A stretch of DNA of 64,000 bases, taken from positions 2,902,500 through 2,966,499 of the forward strand of contig VXAI01000068.1 of assembly GCA_013399305.1 (NCBI GenBank). Reading direction: 5' to 3'. The notes under the pieces are model-generated. The model saw only the letters and a list, made by a program, of their open reading frames with translations. It did no database searches and was not told the DNA's origin. Made by a program: the position numbers and the translations under genes. The DNA is from Rostratula benghalensis. Taxonomy: Eukaryota; Chordata; Aves; Charadriiformes; Rostratulidae. Positions within the stretch are counted from its first letter, which is position 1; every line of letters starts with the position of its first letter. Shown piece after piece: positions 24,710-36,000 of this stretch.

Positions 24710-26949
24710 GTAAGAAATACAGTAGTTTCACACATAAAAGACCACTCTGCCCCCTGTCTCATTCATGTATTGGCACTGAATCACCCTGTAGTATAAATCT
24801 AAGCTTTTACAGTTCACCTGTACTCATGTTTTGGGGTATTTTTTTAATGATTCATTTATCAAGGATGAAGAAACAGGCTAGTCTTAGAACCACTGAAAAG
24901 ATCCCTCTCTAATGCTGAGCATCAGATACCTGTAGAAAGAACGTCATACATTATTTTAATTCAGTTGAGACCATTTAATGACAAAAATTGGCCTTACTGG
25001 TTTGGTTTCAATTATTAATGTTGTAAGGCTCATATAGGTGGAGTAACAGCTGACATAAACCATGTTGCTTCATTGTAGTTTATTGCTCAGCTTCTAATTG
25101 TTGGATTGCTTGCTTGAAGACTCAGCTCAGGTCTCTTTAGCGTTAGTTTGTGTAAAATCTATTTCCTTGTAGACCACATTTAGAATTGCATACTCTACAT
25201 TTTTGGTGCATTTCTGGAAAATTATGATGTGCAAAATAGTGCACCTAGTGGTACTTCTTAACCTAGAGGACAAGTTTTAGGTTTTTTTAGGGAGCTATGG
25301 AAAAGGTGCAGGTAAGACTTCATATATATACTATGTACTCATTTATGCTCCTTAATAAAAGCATGGGTTTCATTGTGTATCAAAAAATAAGATTACATAT
25401 TTTAAGATAATTTGGAAGTAGTGCAAAGGTATATTTTTAACTTATCAAGTGTTTCCTCCTTTCTCTGTTATTCAAGTATCTATGCAGTGTTATATGGATG
25501 GATGGATAAATGAATGCTTAGAATGATCTTAGTGGGATTTTGCCTATGTAGGATCTTGGTAAACAAAGACTTCATCACTGGGCCTATGCATTTTTGGTTA
25601 AGTGTGAAGGGTCTTTTGCATCATAATTTGTACTTTGAGTTGTACTCTGATCAAATGAAAGCTCTGGATTTTTGTTCTTGAGAACTTTGTTAAAAGTAAA
25701 ACATGAACAGTTATAGTGACAGTTGGATCTAAATACAGAATCTGAAATCTGAAAGGTATAGACGGTCTCTCTGATTTTTCTTTCCTTTAAAGTCTTAAGC
25801 CACTTAAAATAAACACATTCAATATTCATTAACTCTAATTTTGCCCTGGGAAAAAAAAAATCACATGGTACTAAATTTTTAAGGCACATAAAACTGATAA
25901 ATGTACAGTTTACTATAGTCTTGCTGTCTCTGTTTATGGAGAATGGCTGTATATTCCTTGTGTTCTTTTGTTTCTAAATACACGTGATTTGTGTTTGCAT
26001 CGCCTTGTTTGTAATCAGCCTGAGTGACAGTTGCAGTTCTTTATATTCTCAGTTGACAGGAAGTTGGTCAATGATGTCACAACCTTTATCAGTTGTGGAA
26101 AATTGCCCAGATACAAAATGTTATGTTATGGCAGACAGAATCTAGTTCTGGAAGGTCAGTGAATAGGTCTTCTTACTGATGTCAGTGTTGTGCAGTGGCT
26201 TGTTCAGAAACACGTAATAGGGAATGCCAATACTCCAAGAATTAATCTACATAAATAGTCTAAGGAGCTGTCCTAGTCGAGAGATGAACTGCAGGGCCAG
26301 CATTAATTGTGGCCCAAGATGATTAAAAAGAAGTCTTGTTGTTTGTGTGCTGTTTAATGTTATCTATTCTTGCCCTTGATTTTCCTCTTGAAGAATATAA
26401 ATTGTAATGACTACAGTTTATTAATTAAGAGACATACTTTTTTAAAGTTACATGCAATTAGCAGTTCTATTCCTTTACTATTTGCAGAGCAATTATTCTA
26501 AATATTTTATTAGTCTATATAGAAAGGAACAAAAAATTGCTATTTATTAGTTTCTGTGCTGTGGGTGCAGAATGTTTAATCTTACTTTACATGAATAGAT
26601 GTTACTGTATCATACACAATTAATAAAATCAGCAAGGCTAATAAAGTACTTTCTAGAGTTGGTCCTCCATCTGCGCACTGCCTTATGCTAATCTGCCTGT
26701 AAACTTAGTAGAAGTAATAGTCAAAGTGAGGGACCTTATCCATTAAAGCCTAATAATTTATTTCCTGAGTATCTGCGCTTTTAAGACATCTTTTTATATC
26801 TCTTCATATTAGTTTGTTTGTTACTCAAGTGTGGCTCATGACAAGGTGTAGCCTAGTCTGTAAGAGCATTGTAAAAATACTCCATGCTTCAATCCTGCCT
26901 ATATTGATTGTCCTCTTCCTAGAGAGAGCTTCTCCTGGAATGAGGAACT

Positions 26950-26980
26950 GTATATATATACATGTATATAAATATATATT
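26950..26980. repeat. AT-rich simple repeat
   Basis: Alternating TA with single substitutions (tatatatatacatgtatata, then aatatatatt). Confidence 0.75.
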
Positions 26981-27521
26981 ACAGCGTACATTTAGGGAAA
27001 AACTTGAGCAAGTGGTGTAGTGGTTTTATTATATAAAATTTTAGATTCGGCAGGTAAGTTTGTTTGTTGTTTTTTTTTTCTGGTTGATAGCTTTTCTTGT
27101 CTGGTCACATTAAAACAAATTGTTGAGTAAATTCAAGCCAAGTGTCAGGTGAATTAAGTACCTAAAGAGAAATTCTGTCCATCAATTCCATCCATCTTTC
27201 CGTCTGCACAGAGATAAAAGGTAGTAGCCCGTACATATACAATAAAATAGATTATTTAGATTCTTTTCATTTGAGTATCTATCTGGGAAAAACATTCCTA
27301 CCCTGTACATGAAATAAATTGTTTGTGCCCTTCCTGGAGTACTGGCATGGTGGATATGAGGTGAATGGTAAGGAATTGTGAGGGAAACAGTAGTCATCTT
27401 CAACAGTTAGTTATAGACCAGCAAATTATGAAATCTAAGTGTAAACAGAGGATTGAGGCTTCATTTTCACAGAAAATTTCATTTAGGTGACTTCCATATC
27501 AGTTGACGTGTTTAACATTTC

Positions 27522-27533
27522 TTTTTTTTTTTT
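27522..27533. repeat. Poly-T tract, 12 nt
   Basis: Uninterrupted T run in intron B-C. Confidence 0.85.
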
Positions 27534-29003
27534 ACACTTGGGTAATGTCAAATATATTGTATTGCTAAATATATTTCTGTTATGATTTTTAGATTTTATT
27601 TTACTTTTGTTTAACTTAGACATTTTCTCACTGAACAGTAAGAATCAGTATAATAAAGCTTTTTTGTAGTCAGCCCAAGTGAAAACTATCATATACTTTG
27701 ATAAGAAACATATATAAATATTCTCCCATTGTGCCTTCTACCTATAATCTTTTTATATCCTTTATCATTTACAGCAAATTCTATTTCCACTCTACTGACT
27801 GATAAATACCGTATGTTTCTAATCAAAAGAAACAGATGACAAATAACAAATGGTTCATACCGTCTTGTATCCCATTTTATGCAGTTGAAATTAATTGTGA
27901 TTTCTTGGATATCAAAACTCCTTTGTGCCTTCAGCATTTTTAGTTGGCTGCTCTTGAAATGCCACTTAATTTACTTCAGCAGTTATGATCAAATGCCTTC
28001 TAATTCTTACAAAAAAAAAATCTCTGATAACTTTTCTTTGCATTTGGAGTGCTGCAAAAATGAAACATTAATGAAGTATGGTGAATAACATATCAACTCC
28101 TAGGTGGAATTTAATTTTTTTTAATCCATTTTCATCACCAAAGATGAAATTGCAAGAAATTGCAATATTATTTTTTAATGGTACCCAGAAATATAGAAAA
28201 AACATAATTTATTCTGGAAAAAAAATGTTCTGAAATAATATAATTTATTCCCCATACAGAAATTTTAGGTCTATTTCAGGTACATATGCACAACTAGGGT
28301 AAACCAATAATGATATATTTCCAAAGGCATATGCATTTAGTTAGAAATTTTTCTCAAAATCTTAATTTGCCCTCCTGAGTGTGCTAGGTATTGTATGGAC
28401 TCTCTTTATGCGATTGTATACTGCTTTGTGTTTCCAGCCAGGACAGTTGACAAAGTCACGGTGCCCAGAGGAAAGTCTTGAGAGTATTCCGTGTTTGAAA
28501 ACCAGCAAAGTCTGTAAAGGCCTTAAAACTGTCCCAGGACTTTGTATTCCAACACGGAGTTAGGGGCTCTCTGCCCCAATTTAGCCTTAAGTGACTGAAA
28601 TACAAGCTGCCCGAGCACCTGCATAATTGCAAGTGAATTAAACTGATATGCGGAGTTAGTGTCAGCCTTAATCTAAACATGTCTGTAAAAGCCATAGTTA
28701 CTTTGATTTTAAAAATTTAATCAGTGATAAATACTGTGTCAGCTTTGAAGGCTTATTAAAGTCTGTCATTTGCACAGACATTTATGCAATGAGGGTTATT
28801 CCGTATGAATTAACTGTCTAACTCTGAAATATTCCAGCTCTTCTGGACTTCCTTCTTTGCAACTGCAGTAGTGCAACTTCCTTAGAAAGTATTTGCTTTT
28901 GGTTGATTATGAAGAAAGTAAGCTGCCTGGAACTCTTCCAAACTGAATGACCAAAGAGTACTTAATGAAGGCTGCTTTGGATGATGCTCTGCTTTGGTAA
29001 TTT

Positions 29004-29020
29004 AAAAAAAAAAAAAAAAA
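29004..29020. repeat. Poly-A tract, 17 nt, near a CR1
   Basis: A 17-nt A run, followed 26 bases later by an 11-nt T run (29047-29057) that abuts the CR1 at 29059. Confidence 0.9.
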
Positions 29021-29058
29021 GTGGATTATGTAAGATTCACAAGGGGTTTTTTTTTTTC

Positions 29059-29323
29059 CAGCCTAAAGGGAGCCTACCGGAGAGCTGGAGAGGGACTCTT
29101 TGTCAGGGAACTAGAAAGAAATTCTTTCCTGTGAGGGCGGTGAGGCACTGGAAGAGGTTGCCCAAAGAAGCTGTGGATGCCCCATACCTGGAGGTGTTTA
29201 AGGCCAGGCTGGATGGGGCTTTGAACAACCTGGTCTGCTGGGAGGTGTCCCTGCCCATGGCAGGGGGTTGGAACTTGATGATCTTTAAGGTCCCCTCCAA
29301 CTTTAAGCATTCTATGATTCTAA
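29059..29323 (+). mobile_element. CR1 LINE 3' end with an internal deletion
   Basis: It is a sense copy running from the GCCTAAAGGGAGCCTAC region to TTCTATGATTCTAAA. It is of the same general type as the copy at 17961. Compared with that copy, about 60-70 bases are missing at about 29108-29115, between the GGACTCTTTGTCAGGGA and AAGAAATTCTTTCC parts. The terminus GATGATCTTTAAGGTCCCCTCCAA is well preserved. An 11-T tract ending in ccag directly abuts its left edge (29047-29061), creating a strong acceptor-like site. See findings for a possible exon. Confidence 0.92.
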
Positions 29324-29999
29324 ACTGTGAGTTCTGGTTATGTGCAGGCAGTTTCCACTCTTCAGAAGAGATGTTTTGCCCACCTTAGCCTATATGTCAC
29401 ACAACTAATGCCTTGCTAAAACCAGAGTATTAACAGCCAAATTACAACAATCATTGTTAAAGAGGAAGTGGTTCCCCCGGTTTGGTGAGTGTCCCCCTTC
29501 TCTCCCAGAATTATGGCACAAGTTCCAGTGCCCTCAAAAAACAATGATTGAAGGCTGCTCACAACCTTGTGTTTTTCACCAAATAGCAAGCCACTGGGGT
29601 AGCGTGAAATTGTAACCTTGAAGTTACCAAGTGAAAAGCCTAATTCATGTGTGAAAATCTCATTGCTTGCGGGTGAGTGAGACTCAATCAAAATTTCAGT
29701 AAACTAAGCTGCAGTAGAAGCAGTATCTGCTAGGGAAGAGCCATGAAACCACTCTAATTTTAATTACAGAATTTTGCCCTCTTGCCCTTTGCAGTTCATC
29801 ACAGAAAGATGTGTTTTGTTTTAATAAATTGAGCTGTGGGAGAAAACTCACTCAGGATAATAAGCTAAATGTTCAAATATATTAGAGGGGTAATTTCCCT
29901 TGTATCTTCACCATTAAACAAATGAGGAAGTATGTCAAGTATTTCCCATATTATATTTTTACTACCCTACAGAGGAAGAAAAGCATGATATCAGTGAAG

Positions 30000-30003
<4 letters not shown>

Positions 30004-30030
<27 letters not shown>
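30004..30030. repeat. Poly-A tract, 27 nt
   Basis: The longest homopolymer in the window. No recognisable retroposed sequence precedes it, so it looks like simple-repeat expansion and not a retroposon tail, though an unrecognised insertion cannot be excluded. Confidence 0.9.
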
Positions 30031-30032
<2 letters not shown>

Positions 30033-32320
30033 TATGAGAAGGCTTCATACTTCCTTTGAGTGGATTGAGAAGATAACTTTACTTTGAATTGGGTGCCGGT
30101 GGCTTTTGTTTTGCTTTAGCATTGTTTTCCTATTTTCCCTTTTTTTTTTTTCCCCCATGTATTACAATGGACAATGGTAGGAAAAGTAATAATTGTATTA
30201 TTTTCTACAGAAAGAAGCATGCATCAATCATGTGTGCAGAGGCAAAGAGCCTGAGTTTCTGAAAATAACCGTGAGGAAAAACTTTTTGTTTGTTCAAAGT
30301 CAGCTGCTTCAGCTCAGCTTCTAGGAAATTTGCATCCCTGTACTTGGATGCGTAGAACAATGGTGAAACTTTTAAATATTTTGTAGCAACCAGTCTTGTT
30401 CCAACCAATGTTTTTAATGTGCTTGCACCAAAAATCTCTTCTTAGCTCAGTGCCTTGGCCATCCACATAACTAGATTCATTATGCTGATCAGTCACCAAA
30501 GGCCAACCTACTTAATCCTAATTACTGGATTATTTTACTTCTAAATCTTTTCAGTAGGAGACTTTTGTAATTAGTTTTCTGAAATGTGCCTAAGAACTCT
30601 GTTTTTTTATAGCCAGGGATCAGACGATGAGGCAGGGAAAGTCTTATTTCCAAACTTATCCTGTGGCTGATAATGAATCAGCATTGACTTGCATCACTGG
30701 TTTCAAAACCAGCCCAGTTTATTCCAGCTTTGCTGGTAATTGTATTGGCAAACTGTTTTAGCTTCCCAATAACTGAGTAAATTTTAAATTAAAACTGAAC
30801 AAGTACTATCAAGCTGAATGTATTCTGTAATCTGTTGATGCTTGAACTCTTCTGCTGTAGGTTTTCAGTAGCTCAGTTGTTCCTGGTCTTTGAAAAGCAA
30901 ATCTCATGGCTGCTACCTCTTTCTCCTTGTGCTCTGGGGTGCTTTCCTCTTCTCCATCTGTCCTTACCCACTCCTGCTGCAGTCTTTAAATGTGCCTCCT
31001 TCCCCGATGTTTGTACCCTCCCACCTGCAAGCTCATGCCCTCCTGCTCTTCAGATCTTTCATTGTGGCTTTTCCCACGTGCTGCCCACAGCACATGAAGC
31101 TGCATTCTCCGTCAGCTGGCAGAGGCACTGAAGAGCTTTCAGTGGTCGATATCAGTTGGGATGTTAATAGAAATAATATGTTCATATAGAAGATGAAAAG
31201 TAGGAGAAACCTCTTCTGGGCAGAGAAATAAACTCAGTTATTATGTGATGAGTATTTAAGTGGAGAGAATGTACTTCTTGTAGACATATAGAATAGTGAG
31301 GATCTTAAAGGACTTGCTTGTTTTCTTTCTCCTTTTATAATTTTTTTTTCCTAAGCCATCAAAATTCATGGCAAATTCTTTTTTGGCATGCAAAAATCAA
31401 GATGATTTAGTAGGAATATGAAGTTACCCAGGGATGTTGAAAATAGCTCTGCCCACTAGATGTGGGAAGAGCTGTTCAGATTTGCTCTCTTTTTCATTGC
31501 TGTAACCATTTGCTGCTGTCATTAGAGACAGACTGCTGATCCACTGTGCAACCAAACAGTCCCATCTCCTGCAATGGGAGAGTACCTTGATATAAATAAG
31601 TCTGTACATTAAGTCATTGCCTCCATAACTGGTGGAAGAGGTACGGAAGACACCATTCACATCTGCATTTTACTGGCTCTTCAGTTCAATGAAAACTTAA
31701 AATACTTGGTTTCTAAAATCAACCACGGTGTCTCCTGGGAACTCTAGTCTAAGTAACAGATGGTATTGTTTTCTTTTCTAAATAAGTCTAAGGGAAAAAA
31801 AAGAATATTGACATGCATCTCCTATGAAGCACCACAGCAGTGGTTCAGAAGTTAAATGCTTTGTGTCACGCCATGCAGAGCTTCTGAGTTTTTGGCTCAT
31901 GTTGAAAAGGTAGAAACTTTCAGATCTACTCTCTGCTTTCTACTATGAGATGCCCACAAAGCAGAAATGTGTCAACGTTTCCTAATTCAGTGAAGCACTC
32001 AACAGAATATGCTCCGATTAGTGTTCTTATTCTATTACCTTTTAAAACAGTGCTTAATTATTTTAAGAGTGACATCATGTCATATCCCATCAACTACTTG
32101 TATAAAGGCAATTTTGCTGCATATCAGAATTTTTCTCCTTTAGCCTGCTCATGCAGTCAATTTAGATTTCAATAAAAGTTCCTAGCTTTCTAGCATTGGA
32201 TATTTCACTGCTCTTACCACACACATCAGTCTATCCAAGTGAGACACAAGGCACACTGGAAAGGCTGGGTGAGTAACTTAATGCTGTTCCTGATTTGCAC
32301 CTTCTCAAAGTAGAATGATG

Positions 32321-32686
32321 TTTAGGGACTGTTTAGTTTGAGGAAGAGGAGGCTGAAGGGAGACCTCATCGCTCTCTACAACTACATGAAAGGGCATTGT
32401 AGAGAGGTTGGTGCTGGTCTCTTCTCACAGGTGATTAGTGATAGAACAAGAGGGAATGGCTTCAAGCTACAACAGGGCAGGTTTAGGCTGAACATTAGGA
32501 AAGAATTTTTCCCAGAAAGGGCGGTCAGACACTGGAATAGGCTGCCCAGGAGGGTGGTTGAGTCCCCATCTTTGAATGTATGTAAGAGTTGTTTAGATGT
32601 GGTGTTGGGGAGGAATTTGTAGAGTGGGACTGATGGTTGGACTCCCAAGGGTCTCTTCCAACCTGCATGATTCTATGATTCTGTGT
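32321..32686 (+). mobile_element. CR1 LINE 3' end with an intact ORF2 tail frame
   Basis: It is a sense copy of a different subfamily, containing GACCTCATCGCTCTCTACAA, AACAAGAGGGAATGGCTTCA and the terminus GCATGATTCTATGATTCTGTG. One open frame from 32338 to 32622 covers the well-known CR1 polymerase C-terminal signature ([19 protein letters not shown], then [10 protein letters not shown] and VVESPSL) with no frameshift or stop. This suggests it is younger or better preserved than the other copies. The rest of the polymerase and the 5' end are absent, so it cannot move on its own. Confidence 0.93.
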
Positions 32687-33046
32687 AGACTATCCTTTTC
32701 CAGGGCACTCAGTCCAACTTCTTCCAGGTGGAGGAAGCATTTCTTATATGCGGTTTTTAATTCAGAGTAATATTTTAGTCAGGATATGGTTTAAAAGATC
32801 CTTTAGTTTAGTGTTGATTTGTTTTAGCTAAATTATAGTGGATGCAGTTGTGAAAACTGTAGGACCCCAAGATAATAAACTGAGTTCTGGAATTTTTACC
32901 AAAAAAAATAAGAACATAGATAAGCATTTAATGTTTGTTTTAGCACAAGCAAATGTGATTTCATATATTTATTATAAAAACACATTATAAATTCATTTTT
33001 CTCTATATTCCAAATTCCAATGCAATGGCTCTTTTCATACAGTTAT

Positions 33047-33072
33047 GTACCACAGAGGAAGCTCTGTGGTGC
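33047..33072. repeat. Short inverted repeat with 4-nt loop
   Basis: ACCACAGAG (33049-33057) pairs perfectly with CTCTGTGGT (33062-33070) around a gaag loop, and one G-T and one G-C pair extend the stem. Function is unknown and it could be chance. Confidence 0.7.
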
Positions 33073-36000
33073 TTAGTTGGCTGACATAACAAACATTGTT
33101 TAGATAGTTCAAACTATTGAATATAGCTACAAGAATAATGATTTGATGCCAGAAGGTCTGAGAAATAGGTGTAGTCAGTGAAGAAAAGGTAAGTCGTGGA
33201 AGTCAAGGAAAATCATCTTGGTTTTCTTAAACCTGTTGAATTTTCTCTATTGAATCTCTATTGAAATAAATGTTAACTGTGTTTTGCAAAGAGTCTGGTC
33301 CAGGTTGCAGTGGAGGAATCTGCTGTGACTTTTATAATTTAAATAATGATAGTTTTTCAGTGCCCTTCTCTCCGTGTACAGTGCCTCCTTGCACGTAATC
33401 AGTAGGTAATGTAACTTACCTTTTTTAGCAATCAGGCATGTGGTACAATTGAAAATTCACTCTCCCCGCTGAATGAAATGAGATTTTCCAACACTGTTTT
33501 ATAGATCTAGGTGACTGTGTTTGTCCCAACAAATCTATCATTTCAGAAGGTGAGACTCAGTATGTTTTTAAAATAAGTTTCTATCACGTATGCACTCTGG
33601 GCCCAGTTCCACACAAGCACTTTATGCGAGCCTTCTCATTGCTCACTGTGGCACTTCTTTCAGAGGAAAGATTCTGTGACAGAGATTTTAGAATCATGCC
33701 TCATATTTTTAATTTACATATTAATGCATGCAATTTCGCTGACAGTAATGACAGTTGTATAGTTCATAAACTAAATAAAGAGCTGCAGTTCATGTCCAAC
33801 TAACATTATTAAGAAAATCCTGGTATTCTGTGGACGTTCTCCACTGGCTGCGTAGAAAATCCCAATTAATTTACCTGAGCTGTTAGAGCTGAATCCCTTA
33901 CAGCTCTTACATAGGAAAAGAATTTATCTTTTTACATTCCTCTTTAGTGGCCTTGGAAAATGATGAAACAGTAATGAGGTCTGCATGGTGATGCACTTTT
34001 TCTTAATTCGACAGTGATTTCCTTTTTGTCCATCTTGTAGAAATAGGGAACTGGAGATTATAGCTGGGAGTCTGGGGAGGTGTAGTTACACTCCTATTGC
34101 TAAAATTACTGGAACTATGCTGACTTCTGGCATATAAGGGTCTTGGCTCCTATGTTGGACTAATGTTTCACTACACATGTGAAATCTGTATGATTAACAT
34201 ACTCAGGAAATTCAATATTCACTGGCTCTTTTATGCACCCACTTTAATAGTCCAGAGCAGAAAATACTCAAGTGATGATTTTAAAGTCTGCTTAATCTGT
34301 CATGGTGACAAGCACAGATTTTAAGATTAGTTATATGAAGAGAATAGATAAATCAAATGCGGAATAGTCTAACTTTGGTTCATGACACGTGACTGGTTTT
34401 TGCTGATGGTTCCTTAGTCACCTGATTACTCCCTAACTAATTATTTAATTGCAGTGTATCATTGAAACAGCTGTATGGTGGTACCATATAAGCTTATCTG
34501 TGTGGACACATATACCTACATGCATACATACATGTTTTAATGTACATTTGTCTGGTTAAGCTCTGCAGTAATATTAAATGCCAAGTAGAAGGAGAGTTTG
34601 TTTTTTCATAAAGACTTCTCGTTATAAGTTTTCACATACTGCCCATCCCTGACAGTTTTAAGTTGCTTTTCTCCATATGAGGTAAGGGAGATCATTCTGG
34701 TTTGGCTCAGATTGAACACCTTTCCTCTGCTTCCCACATCAAACAGATAAAACAGGGTTTCTGCCCCAGTATTGCTTCTGTTCTGCCACTTAGCAGTGTG
34801 CAGCTGTCACCTCCCCATCGAGACCAAGAACTGCCATCTCATCTTTTTGACGTATATGCCCATGTTTCCTGTGCAGGGGAAGAAATGATTAGATTGCCTG
34901 GCAGGGCTCTCCAGTTGCATCTGGGATATCCAGGCGCATAATGCCATCTAGAGGGCTGAGTTTCTTCCCTGCCCACAGGAATACCTGTGGTGTCTGATAG
35001 CCTTCCATCACATGTGGTGACAGTGCTTATTCAGCTTTGCAATTCACACATTTTCCTGTTCCTCTTCTGGTCAGCATGTGATCTTGGAAATCATTTAGGA
35101 GAAGGGAAATGCGCAATTAGTAGCTACAACTGTTTCCCTTTAATAAGCCTCCTTGTTGTGTTCAATCAGTCTTCCCGATTTTAAATTCTCAGGGTCTTAA
35201 TGTTTAAGCTCTTTATGAAAAAGTTCTTTTAGAAAGAGTAAGACTTAGGTTTCTCATTCACCTTTTTGGTAAACTGCAAGAAAAAGAGTAGTTTAAAATT
35301 GGTTACTCTGCTAGACAAAGTCTTCTAAAGTTCTTGCAGTTTCTGGGACTGAAAGTTGCCCATTATGTGATATTGTTGTGCACTTAGATGGAAGAAGCTA
35401 CAATCTTTTTTTCTATTGCATCTTCTCCACTGAAATACTTGTTTAGCATTTCTCTCAATAGTTTATGATAGGCTGGAAATGAGTGGAGACAGGCTTTTCA
35501 GTGAAGAGGTCACATGGCTGAAACTGCTAAAGTTTCTCCTAACTTCCCTCCCAATAGCTCTTTTTTTCCCTTCTTTTAAACCTTGTGCAGTTTGCTTCTT
35601 TAGGCCTTAGACACATGCCCGAGAAAAGCCTATTGCTTCTTCCTTGATAATTTCCTTCAGTTCTGTATCGCATTTCATAACATTATACTTTAACTGTTAT
35701 TACCAGTAATGATGGTTGTATTATTCTTTTTCTTAAATAAGCAATAAATGTTCTTTCTGTAACCTTAAGTCTGATGTTTATCATCACAAAAACAATTTAG
35801 TTAGATGTTATAGTGTCTCCCCAGTGCCATGCAGAGGTAGCTATTCTGTACATTCATGTATTAATTTGATTAAATTAAGATAAGGTAAGTGAAACAGAGA
35901 AAGAGGCTGTGTTACAAGCTTTATAAATGACACAGTCTTTTTATGTAGTGGCCTGCCATGGAAGGTACTTCAGGTGCAGAAGCACTGTAGCTGCACAGCA

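Noticed and set aside
28981..29388. 135-codon open frame on the + strand as an independent gene
   Set aside because: It starts in a poly-A tract and runs through the CR1. Only the internal 29062-29193 piece is kept, as a possible CR1-derived exon.
33047..33072. microRNA precursor
   Set aside because: The stem is only about 9-11 bp with a 4-nt loop, far too short.
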